This document shows positions 37,225 through 44,345 of a stretch of DNA of 64,000 nucleotides, piece after piece. This stretch comes from JBGVSA01 sp041807905 (GTDB lineage Bacteria > Pseudomonadota > Gammaproteobacteria > Burkholderiales > Rhodocyclaceae). Numbering within the stretch: the stretch's first letter is position 1; the number at the start of each line of letters is the position of its first letter. Made by a program: the position numbers and the translations under genes. The notes under the pieces are model-generated. The model was given only the letters and a program-made list of their open reading frames with translations. It did not search any database and was not told the origin of the DNA. Location of the stretch: NCBI RefSeq assembly GCF_041807905.1, contig NZ_JBGVSA010000007.1, positions 1 through 64,000 on the forward strand. Reading direction: 5' to 3'.

Positions 37225-37278
37225 TGGCATGAGCCATGCCAGATTTAAATAGCAGCTAGCCGCAACGAAACCTAGGTT
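37225..37278. promoter_or_regulatory. Operator-like dyads between LysR and the ligJK operon
   Basis: Three symmetric elements lie here: TGGCATG-AGC-CATGCCA (37225-37241, perfect), TAGCAGCTA (37250-37258) and AACCTAGGTT (37269-37278, perfect). TAGCAGCTA recurs at 42604 in the dctA/ligI divergent region. They are plausible binding sites for the LysR protein. Confidence 0.5.
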
Positions 37279-37334
37279 GCATGGGCCACGCTCCGCAGAA
37301 TGCCTCGCAGGACATTGGAGGCACAACGGACGAC

Positions 37335-38048
37335 ATGAGCACCCTTCCTCTTACCGGTATTTCATCCATGGCAACGCGCGCCGTGCTTGCCGCATTGGCG
37401 AGCGATTTCGAGCGCGCAACGGGTGTTGCAGTGCACATCGAATCGGTCGGCGGCGTGGATGCCGCACGTCGCATCCAGAACGACGAGCCATTCGACTTCG
37501 TGGTGCTGGCCAGTGATGCCATCGACAAGCTGGTCGCTTCCGGCCACGTGCGCAGTGACACAAAGCGGCCCATCGTCGATTCGAACGTTGCCATCGCCGT
37601 ACGAGAAGGCACGCCACTGCCAGCCATCGATAGCGAAGACGCGTTGCGCACCACCGTGTTGAATGCTGGCCGCATTGGCTACTCCACCGGCCCTAGCGGC
37701 ACGGCGCTGTTGAAGATATTCGATCGCTGGGGCATTCGGGAGTCGATCTCCGATCGTCTGGTGCAAGCGCCAGCCGGCACGCCCGTCGGCAATCTGCTCG
37801 CGCGAGGCGACGTCGACATTGCCTTCCAGCAGCTCAGCGAACTGATGCATGTGGCGGGCGTCCGCGTTGTCGGCGGAATGCCATCGACATGCACCATCGT
37901 CACCACCTTTACTGGCGCCGTCGTCGCCACCTCGACACGCGCCAACGCGGTACAGGCCCTGCTCGACTTCATGACCGGCCCCGGCACCGCCACATGCAAG
38001 ACCCAAAACGGAATGAACGCCCCTGCGCTGCATGGCGGCGCTCGATAA
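37335..38048 (+). CDS. ModA-like substrate-binding fold protein without signal peptide
   Basis: A 237-aa protein with the type 2 periplasmic-binding fold of molybdate-binding ModA: PLTGISSMATRAVLAALASDF, FDFVVLASDAIDKLVASGHV, GRIGYSTGPSGTALLKIFDRW and GDVDIAFQQLSELM. No signal peptide is seen from ATG 37335, nor from the alternative start 37281. It therefore probably stays in the cytoplasm, where it may bind an aromatic acid or pathway intermediate rather than molybdate. It is the first gene of the operon with ligJ- and ligK-type genes (34-bp gap). Function unknown. Confidence 0.75.
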   Translation: MSTLPLTGISSMATRAVLAALASDFERATGVAVHIESVGGVDAARRIQNDEPFDFVVLASDAIDKLVASGHVRSDTKRPIVDSNVAIAVREGTPLPAIDSEDALRTTVLNAGRIGYSTGPSGTALLKIFDRWGIRESISDRLVQAPAGTPVGNLLARGDVDIAFQQLSELMHVAGVRVVGGMPSTCTIVTTFTGAVVATSTRANAVQALLDFMTGPGTATCKTQNGMNAPALHGGAR

Positions 38049-38082
38049 CGACGCAGCACATCACCAAAGGACACGCCTCGAC

Positions 38083-39111
38083 ATGATCATCGACGTACAC
38101 GGCCACTACACCACCGCGCCCGCGGCACTGGGCGCATGGCGCGACCTGCAGGTCGCTTCCCTCAAGGACCCGGGCAAAACGCCCCGCGCGAGCGATCTGA
38201 AGATCAGCGACGACGAGTTGCGCGAATCCATCGAGACCAACCAGCTCGCCAAGATGCGTGAGCGCGGGAGCGACCTCACCATCTTCAGTCCGCGCGCGAG
38301 TTTCATGGCGCACCACATCGGCGACTTCAACACGTCGAGCACGTGGGCGGCGATCTGCAACGAACTGTGCCATCGCGTGAGCGAACTCTTTCCGGATCAC
38401 TTCATCGGCGCGGCCATGCTGCCGCAGTCGCCGGGCGTGCCCATCGAAACCTGCATTCCCGAGTTCGAGCGCTGCATCAAGGACTACGGCTTCGTCGGCA
38501 TCAATCTCAACCCGGACCCATCGGGCGGCCACTGGACGAGCCCGCCGCTGACCGACCGCTACTGGTACCCCATCTTCGAGAAGATGGTCGAGTACGACGT
38601 GCCAGCAATGATCCATGTGTCGACGAGCTGCAATGCGTGCTTCCACACCACCGGCTCGCACTATCTGAATGCCGACACCACGGCCTTCATGCAGTGCCTC
38701 ACGGGTGATCTGTTCCGCGACTTTCCCACGCTCAAGTTCCTGATCCCGCACGGTGGCGGCGCGGTGCCCTATCACTGGGGGCGTTTCCGTGGCCTGGCGC
38801 AGGAGCTGAAAAAGCCGCTGCTCGATGAGCATCTGCTGAACAACATCTTCTTCGACACCTGCGTGTACCACCAGCCGGGCATCGACCTGCTGACCAAGGT
38901 GATCCCCGTGCGCAACGTGCTGTTCGCGTCCGAGATGATCGGCGCCGTGCGCGGCATCGACCCGCAGACAGGCCACTACTACGACGACACGAAGCGCTAC
39001 ATCGAAGCCACCGTCAACCTGACCGAAGAAGAACGCTTCCTCGTCTACGAAGGCAACGCCCGCCGCGTGTTCACGCGACTCGACGCCGCACTCAAGGCCA
39101 AGGGCAAGTAA
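38083..39111 (+). CDS. ligJ: 4-oxalomesaconate hydratase, LigJ type (amidohydrolase 2 fold)
   Basis: A 342-aa metal-dependent TIM-barrel enzyme. It adds water to 4-oxalomesaconate to give 4-carboxy-4-hydroxy-2-oxoadipate (CHA). Metal ligands are in MIIDVHGHYTT, PAMIHVST and LIPHGGGAVPYHWGR. The motif NLNPDPSGGHW and length match LigJ (about 341 aa). The start at 38083 begins at the metal-binding HxH strand; an earlier in-frame ATG would overlap the preceding gene. The aldolase gene follows 11 bp downstream. Confidence 0.88.
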   Translation: MIIDVHGHYTTAPAALGAWRDLQVASLKDPGKTPRASDLKISDDELRESIETNQLAKMRERGSDLTIFSPRASFMAHHIGDFNTSSTWAAICNELCHRVSELFPDHFIGAAMLPQSPGVPIETCIPEFERCIKDYGFVGINLNPDPSGGHWTSPPLTDRYWYPIFEKMVEYDVPAMIHVSTSCNACFHTTGSHYLNADTTAFMQCLTGDLFRDFPTLKFLIPHGGGAVPYHWGRFRGLAQELKKPLLDEHLLNNIFFDTCVYHQPGIDLLTKVIPVRNVLFASEMIGAVRGIDPQTGHYYDDTKRYIEATVNLTEEERFLVYEGNARRVFTRLDAALKAKGK

Positions 39112-39122
39112 AGGAGACTCAC

Positions 39123-39806
39123 ATGTACGAACTTGGCGTTGTCTATCGCAACATCACGCGCACCGACGCTGCCATTGCCGATGCGCTGGCACAGTACGGC
39201 TCGGCCACGGTCCATGAGGCCATGGGCCGCGTCGGCCTGCTCAAGCCTTACATGCGCCCGATCTACGACGGCGCGCAGGTGTCGGGCACCGCTGTCACGG
39301 TGCTGCTGCACCCCGGCGACAACTGGATGATGCACGTCGTGGCCGAACAGATTCGGCCGGGCGACGTGGTGGTCGCAGCAATCACCGCAGAATGCACCGA
39401 CGGTTACTTCGGTGACCTGCTGGCGACTTCATTCAAGGCACGCGGCGCGCGCGCGCTGATCATCGATGCCGGCGTGCGCGACGTGCGCACGCTCAAGGAG
39501 ATGAACTTCCCCGTGTGGAGCCGCGCGATCTCGTCCAAGGGCACCATCAAGGCCACAGTGGGCTCGGTGAACATTCCTGTCGTATGCGCGGGCGCGCTGG
39601 TGCATCCGGGGGATGTGATCGTCGCGGATGACGACGGCGTCGTGTGCGTGCCATCTGGCACGGCTGCACATACGCTCGAAGCCGCCGCCGCGCGCGAAGC
39701 CAACGAGGGCGCCAAGCGCGAAAAACTCGCCTCCGGCGTGCTCGGACTCGATATGTACAAGATGCGCGAACCGCTGGAAAAAGCTGGCCTGCGTTACATC
39801 GACTGA
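39123..39806 (+). CDS. ligK: 4-carboxy-4-hydroxy-2-oxoadipate aldolase, LigK/GalC type
   Basis: A 227-aa class II aldolase of the RraA-like fold. It splits CHA into pyruvate and oxaloacetate using a divalent metal. Family features are ATVHEAMGRVGLLKPYMRP, the GDLLATSFKARGARALIID segment and the catalytic Arg-Asp of AGVRDVRTL. The C-terminal helix has KREKLASGVLGLDMY. This is the last step of the gallate/PDC 4,5-cleavage pathway. A strong AAAGGAG lies before the ATG. Confidence 0.92.
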   Translation: MYELGVVYRNITRTDAAIADALAQYGSATVHEAMGRVGLLKPYMRPIYDGAQVSGTAVTVLLHPGDNWMMHVVAEQIRPGDVVVAAITAECTDGYFGDLLATSFKARGARALIIDAGVRDVRTLKEMNFPVWSRAISSKGTIKATVGSVNIPVVCAGALVHPGDVIVADDDGVVCVPSGTAAHTLEAAAAREANEGAKREKLASGVLGLDMYKMREPLEKAGLRYID

Positions 39807-39859
39807 CGGATGAGGGGCGGCACATGTCGCCCTTCGCTCGCTTCGCACGGAGCCCCACC

Positions 39860-40146
39860 ATGAACGATCCCCGCCAATGGAGAATGGGCTTGTTCGGTTA
39901 CGGTGAGGTCGGCCGTATCCTCGCCGAAGACCTGCGCTAGGACTGGCCGTTGGCATGTACGACGGCAGGCTCGACGGTGTCGAAGCGGACGACGCCTTGC
40001 GCCGGCACGCCAACGCCACGGGCGCACGCGTCTTCGCCTCCGCTGCTGCGCTTGCCGGGATGAGTGATCTGGCCATCTGTGCCGTCACCGCCGCGCGGAT
40101 CGACACCAATCGACTGCTTGCATATCTCGGCGAAAAGAAGTCGTAG
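39860..40146 (+). pseudogene. Remnant of an NAD(P)-binding dehydrogenase gene
   Basis: Frame 1 (39860-39940) encodes MGLFGYGEVGRILAEDLR, the start of a 3-hydroxyisobutyrate-dehydrogenase-like Rossmann fold, then meets a TAG stop. Two bases out of phase the sequence continues sensibly as GLAVGMYDGRLD, ALRRHANATGARVFASAAAL and SDLAICAVTAA, up to a stop at 40146. One lost base near 39937 would join them. The expected further ~200 residues are missing. In relatives such a gene often accompanies CHA aldolase genes. Confidence 0.7.
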
Positions 40147-40153
40147 ACGCATA

Positions 40154-40172
40154 ACGGGGCCAATGGCCCCGT
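40154..40172. terminator. Hairpin between convergent transcripts
   Basis: ACGGGGCC-AAT-GGCCCCGT is a perfect 8-bp stem between the pseudogene end and the convergent FAH gene stop (40195). There is no T-run, but the placement suggests bidirectional termination. Confidence 0.5.
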
Positions 40173-40194
40173 CGTCACAACACACCGCCCCGCC

Positions 40195-41052
40195 TCACGC
40201 CGCCGCAGCTTCTCCCTGCACGATCGGATTGCGCAGCGTGCCGATGCGGTCGATTTCCACCGATACGGTATCGCCGTCCTTGAGGAACAACGGTGGCGTG
40301 CGCTTCTTGCCGACACCGCCCGGCGAGCCGGTGATGATCACGTCGCCCGGCGATAGCGCGCTGAAAGTGCTGATGTACTCGATCAGCGACGGGATCGAGT
40401 GGATCATGTTCCGCGTGTTATCGTCCTGCACCTTCATGCCATTCACATAGGTGCGGATACCCAGTTGATGGGGGTCGCCGATTTCGTCGCGCGTCACCAG
40501 CCACGGGCCGAAGCTGCCGGTCTGCGGCCAGTTCTTGCCGGCAGTGAACCACGAGTGCTGCCAGTCGCGCACCGATCCGTCCATGTAGCAGCTGTAGCCG
40601 GCGATGTAGGCGTCGGCGTCCTCGCGGCGGATGTGCGAACCCTCGCGCCCGATCACCACGGCCAGTTCGCCTTCGTAGTCGAACTCCTGCGTCATCGCCG
40701 GCTTGAGCACGGCGCAGCCGTGACCCGTCTGCGAATCGGGAAAGCGCACGAACAGGGTCGGCGCGCTGTCGGTGGCGTTGAACTCGACCCGCTTGTCCTG
40801 GTAGTTCATGCCGACGCAGAAAATCTTGTCGGGTCGCTCGATCACCGGACGGAACATCACCTCGTCGGCGCGAAGATCGTCTGCGCGCGCGGCCAGCTCG
40901 CGCAATTCGCCCAGCGCACCGGCGGCCAGTACACTCTTGATGTCGTCAAAGCGCCCGGCAAAGTGGCGCCCCAGATCGATGAGCCCGGTCGCCGTGACGA
41001 TGCCGAAGCTCGTGCGCCGCCCTGTCCGGACGACATAACTTGCCAGTTTCAT
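40195..41052 (-). CDS. Fumarylacetoacetate hydrolase (FAH) family protein
   Basis: A 285-aa FAH-fold enzyme with DKIFCVGMNYQDKRVEF, the metal-ligand motif YEGELAVVIGREG, GYSCYMDGSVRDWQ and ITGSPGGVGKKRTPP. It resembles the gene at 4324 in layout but is clearly diverged. In the gallate region it may hydrolyse or decarboxylate a ring-cleavage product or an acylpyruvate side product; the role is inferred. It lies 98 bp downstream of the DctA gene on the same strand. Confidence 0.87.
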   Translation of the reverse strand: MKLASYVVRTGRRTSFGIVTATGLIDLGRHFAGRFDDIKSVLAAGALGELRELAARADDLRADEVMFRPVIERPDKIFCVGMNYQDKRVEFNATDSAPTLFVRFPDSQTGHGCAVLKPAMTQEFDYEGELAVVIGREGSHIRREDADAYIAGYSCYMDGSVRDWQHSWFTAGKNWPQTGSFGPWLVTRDEIGDPHQLGIRTYVNGMKVQDDNTRNMIHSIPSLIEYISTFSALSPGDVIITGSPGGVGKKRTPPLFLKDGDTVSVEIDRIGTLRNPIVQGEAAAA

Positions 41053-41150
41053 GGATTCACTCCTGAACGATACGTACGCGGCGCGAAGGTGGCCGCATGA
41101 CTAGCTGAGGGGTGCGCACGGCGAACGCCATGCGCACCGGAAGAGCGGGA

Positions 41151-42479
41151 TCAGGACGCGACGCTTGCCGCGGGCTTGCGGTCCAGTTCGCGGTCGAGCT
41201 GTGCCTTGTCGAGAGAGTTCTCCCACTTCGAAACGAAAATGGTGGCCACGGCGTTGCCGATGAAATTGGTGGGCACCAGCCCTTCGGCCATCAAGCGATG
41301 CACGCCAAGAATCAGCGCCACGCTCGTAACGGGGATCGTGCCCACCGTCGACAAGGTCGCCGCCAGCACCACGAATGCCGCGCCCGACACACCGGCCGCG
41401 CCCTTCGAAGTCAGCAGCAGCACCAGCAGCAGGCCGATCTGGTGTGACAGATCGAGCTGCGTATTGGTCGCCTGTGCCAGGAACACCGCTGCGAAGGCCA
41501 GGTAGAGGCACGTGCCGTCGAGGTTGAACGAGTACCCTGTCGGGATCACCAGCCCCACCACGCTCTTCTTGCAACCGAGCTTTTCGAGCTTGTCGAGCGC
41601 GCGCGGCAGCACCACTTCGGAAGAGGTCGTCGCCAGGCACATCAGCAGCTCTTCGCGGAAGTAGCGCATCAGCTTGAAGATGCTGAAGCCGCAGTAGCGC
41701 GACACCGCTCCGAGCACGACGATGATGAAGAACACGCACACCACGTAGAAACCGCCCAGCAGCTTGCCCAGCGTCGCGAGCGAGCCCACGCCGTATTTGC
41801 CCACGGTGAAGGCGATGGCGCCGAACGCGCCGATGGGTGCCGCCCACATCACGATCGACACCGCGCCGAACAGCGTCTTGGACGCCAGCTCGAACAGGTG
41901 CAGCAGCGGCTTGCCGGCATCGCCCAGCGCGGACAGCGAGAAGCCGAAGATCACCGACATGAACAGCACCTGCAGCACGTTGCCTTCAGCCAGCGCGCCG
42001 AACACTGCGCTCGGGATGATGTTCATGAGGAACTGCACCGTGCCGCCCGTGTGCTGCGCCTGGCTGACCACGTTCTTGGCCGCGCTCGTGTCGAAGCTTG
42101 CGATGTCGATGTTCATGCCGACGCCGGGCTTCATGTAGTTGACCGCCACCAGCCCGAGGATCAACGCGATGGTGGTCATGATCTCGAAGTAGATGATCGA
42201 CTTGACCGCCACGCGCCCCACCTTGGCCATGTCGCCCATGCCCGCGATGCCGAGGATCACCGTACAGAAGATGATCGGTGCGATGAGCATCCGGATGGCC
42301 TTGATGAAGGCGTCGCCGAACGGCTGCATCTGTTCGCCGATGGCCGGGAACCAATGCCCCAGCACCACGCCCAGCAGCATCGCGGCCAGCACGTGGAACC
42401 ACAACTGCTTGTACCAGCGAGCCCTGCGGCGGGGCGGCTGGCTGACGGTGGCGTCGTTTGCCACTTGACTCTGATACAT
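41151..42479 (-). CDS. dctA: C4-dicarboxylate/cation symporter DctA family
   Basis: A 442-aa secondary carrier of the DAACS family. It has the N-terminal YKQLWFHVLAAMLLGVVLGH, FIKAIRMLIAPIIFCTVILGIA, the serine-rich hairpin region MCLATTSSEVVLPRALDKL, the substrate motif PTGYSFNLDGTCLY and ASKGAAGVSGAAFVVLA-like TSKGAAGVSGAAFVVLAATL. It usually carries succinate, fumarate and malate; here it may carry a pathway acid. ATG 42479 is preferred, with GGAG just upstream. It is divergent from ligI. Confidence 0.92.
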   Translation of the reverse strand: MYQSQVANDATVSQPPRRRARWYKQLWFHVLAAMLLGVVLGHWFPAIGEQMQPFGDAFIKAIRMLIAPIIFCTVILGIAGMGDMAKVGRVAVKSIIYFEIMTTIALILGLVAVNYMKPGVGMNIDIASFDTSAAKNVVSQAQHTGGTVQFLMNIIPSAVFGALAEGNVLQVLFMSVIFGFSLSALGDAGKPLLHLFELASKTLFGAVSIVMWAAPIGAFGAIAFTVGKYGVGSLATLGKLLGGFYVVCVFFIIVVLGAVSRYCGFSIFKLMRYFREELLMCLATTSSEVVLPRALDKLEKLGCKKSVVGLVIPTGYSFNLDGTCLYLAFAAVFLAQATNTQLDLSHQIGLLLVLLLTSKGAAGVSGAAFVVLAATLSTVGTIPVTSVALILGVHRLMAEGLVPTNFIGNAVATIFVSKWENSLDKAQLDRELDRKPAASVAS

Positions 42480-42932
42480 CTGATTCTCCTTCGTCTCCAC
42501 CTTGGTAGGAATCTCTCTTTTTCCCGTCGTCGCTCATGGGCGGCAACGTGGTGACACGGATTCTGGCCGCAGGCCGTGTCGCCCTCCAATGCAGGGCGCG
42601 CACTAGCAGCTATAGCAGCTTGATATGGCTCGCGGTCACAGCCAGTCCCCCTGCCCCTGCGTGCACGCATGCTGCGACACCGCCGTCACATATGTATCTA
42701 CACCAACGTTGTGCGGCAGGTAGCGTGTCGCCCTTACAAGCCGAAGGCCCCCGCCTCTTCACAGCCATCGATACGACCCCACGCGCTCCAACCCATAACG
42801 ACTCGTAATAGCTACTAGGCCGAATGCCGCCTAGGCGTGACGCGCCCCCTGCGCCGACAATGCGCTCAGCGTGCGGCACACGGCACAATGCGCCCCGCGC
42901 TGCGACACACCAGAGACACAGGAGAACAAGAA
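42480..42932. promoter_or_regulatory. Divergent control region between dctA and ligI
   Basis: About 450 bp without a gene. TAGCAGCTA (42604-42612) is followed directly by a near copy TAGCAGCTT (42613-42621); the first is identical to a 9-mer in the LysR/ligJ intergenic region (37250). It is a plausible operator for the LysR at 36330. The rest shows no clear structure by eye. Confidence 0.45.
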
Positions 42933-43862
42933 ATGGAGTTTCCCGTCACGCCCGGATGGCTACCGTACCATCCTGATCCCGCCCGGCCGCATTTCGTTCC
43001 GCCGGCCGGCGCAGTGGATGCGCACTGCCACGTATTCGGACCCGGCGCGATCTTTCCGTACGCACCGGAGCGCAAGTACACGCCGTGCGACGCCTCGCGC
43101 GAACAGCTTTTTGCCCTGCGCGACCGGCTCGGCTTTTCGCGCAACGTGATCGTGCAGGCGACCTGCCATGGCGCCGACAATCGCGCGCTGGTCGATGCGC
43201 TGACGCATTCGGCGGGACGTGCGCGCGGCGTGGCCACCGTGCGTCGCGACATCAGCGATGCCGACCTGCAATCGCTGCACGCGGCTGGCGTGCGCGGCGT
43301 GCGCTTCAACTTCGTCAAGCGGCTGGTGGACTTCACCCCGCGCGAAGAGTTGATGGAAATCGCCGAGCGCATCGCGCCGCTGGGCTGGCACGTCGTGGTG
43401 TATTTCGAAGCGGTCGATCTGCCCGAGTTGTGGGATTTTTTCTCGGCCTTGCCCACCATCGTGGTGGTCGACCACATGGGCCGGCCCGACGTAAGCAAAC
43501 CAGTCGACGGGCCGGAGTTCGCACTGTTCATGGAATTCATGCGTCGTCACCCCAACGTGTGGTCGAAGGTGACCTGCCCGGAACGACTCACGCACAGCGG
43601 CCCGCCAGCATTGGACGGCGAGCGCGATGCCTATCGCGACGTGGTGCCCTTCGCGCGGCGCGTCGTCGAGACCTTCCCCGACCGCGTCCTGTGGGGCACT
43701 GACTGGCCGCACCCGAACCTCAAGGACCACATGCCGGACGACGGTTTGCTGGTGGACTTCATTCCGCACATTGCGACGACTGCCGAATTGCAGCGCAAGT
43801 TGCTGGTCGACAATCCGATGCGTCTGTACTGGCCGGAGCAGTACGCAGCCGCGCACTCGTGA
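42933..43862 (+). CDS. ligI: 2-pyrone-4,6-dicarboxylate lactonase, LigI type
   Basis: A 309-aa amidohydrolase-fold enzyme that opens 2-pyrone-4,6-dicarboxylate (PDC) to 4-oxalomesaconate. Features are AVDAHCHVFGPGAIFPYAPE, RNVIVQATCHGADNRALVDAL, GVRFNFVKRLVDF, VVVDHMGRPD and LWGTDWPHPN, with catalytic Asp in the last. LigI is unusual in needing no metal. The start at 42933 follows AGGAG. It links any PDC formed from gallate cleavage back to the LigJ substrate. Confidence 0.9.
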   Translation: MEFPVTPGWLPYHPDPARPHFVPPAGAVDAHCHVFGPGAIFPYAPERKYTPCDASREQLFALRDRLGFSRNVIVQATCHGADNRALVDALTHSAGRARGVATVRRDISDADLQSLHAAGVRGVRFNFVKRLVDFTPREELMEIAERIAPLGWHVVVYFEAVDLPELWDFFSALPTIVVVDHMGRPDVSKPVDGPEFALFMEFMRRHPNVWSKVTCPERLTHSGPPALDGERDAYRDVVPFARRVVETFPDRVLWGTDWPHPNLKDHMPDDGLLVDFIPHIATTAELQRKLLVDNPMRLYWPEQYAAAHS

Positions 43863-43950
43863 CGCTGCAGGCGCAGCGTCGCGCACAGCCCACTGCCGGG
43901 CGTGCTCTCGTCGAGACGCACGCCACGGCCGGTGGCAGCCTCGCGTTGCG

Positions 43951-44193
43951 ATGCGAGCCGCAACCATGACCCCAGTGATGTTGACGGGTCATATCACCCG
44001 CCGCACGGCCTACAAGGATCTCTACAATTTGTCCGACAGCACGGCCACGGTGTTCATCAAGATCAACCGTAAGAACTGGCCGCGCAACCTGACGGTGGAT
44101 GACAAAACCAAGGTCGAAATCGTCGGCAAGTTCGACCGCGAGTTCGTCGGTTTCGACAAGATCAAAGTCATCGACATCCGCCCGGCCAACTGA
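43951..44193 (+). pseudogene. Truncated BOF (YgiW/NirD-type OB-fold) protein
   Basis: The 80-aa frame encodes the C-terminal part of a bacterial OB-fold domain: PVMLTGHITRRTAYKDLYNL, ATVFIKINRKNW, DDKTKVEIVGKFD and IKVIDI. Intact members are ~120-130 aa exported proteins with a signal peptide. Here no signal sequence precedes the domain and the upstream frame is not family-like. It is probably a 5'-truncated remnant, though a short cytoplasmic version cannot be excluded. Confidence 0.55.
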
Positions 44194-44272
44194 AGCACGC
44201 GCTCGTGGCAAGGGTCGAGATCGATGGCCTCGATGCTCGTCCGCAGACCTCATGCTTGCCGCACGACGTGCA

Positions 44273-44303
44273 AGAAAAAACGGGGAGCCGCTTGCTCCCC
44301 GTT
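44273..44303 (-). terminator. Rho-independent terminator of the encapsulin operon
   Basis: On the minus strand, AACGGGGAGC-AAGCG-GCTCCCCGTT (44279-44303) forms a 10-bp stem followed by TTTTTT. It lies 43 bp after the cysteine desulfurase stop. It is the strongest terminator in the window and marks the operon end. Confidence 0.9.
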
Positions 44304-44345
44304 CGCCACTGCCAACCGACACGGCGGCCGCCGCTCCTGCTTGCC

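Noticed and set aside
37281..37335. Upstream start at 37281 for the ModA-like protein as a signal peptide
   Set aside because: The 18 added residues are polar (GHAPQNASQDIGG) and form no hydrophobic core; a GGAGG lies downstream of that start.
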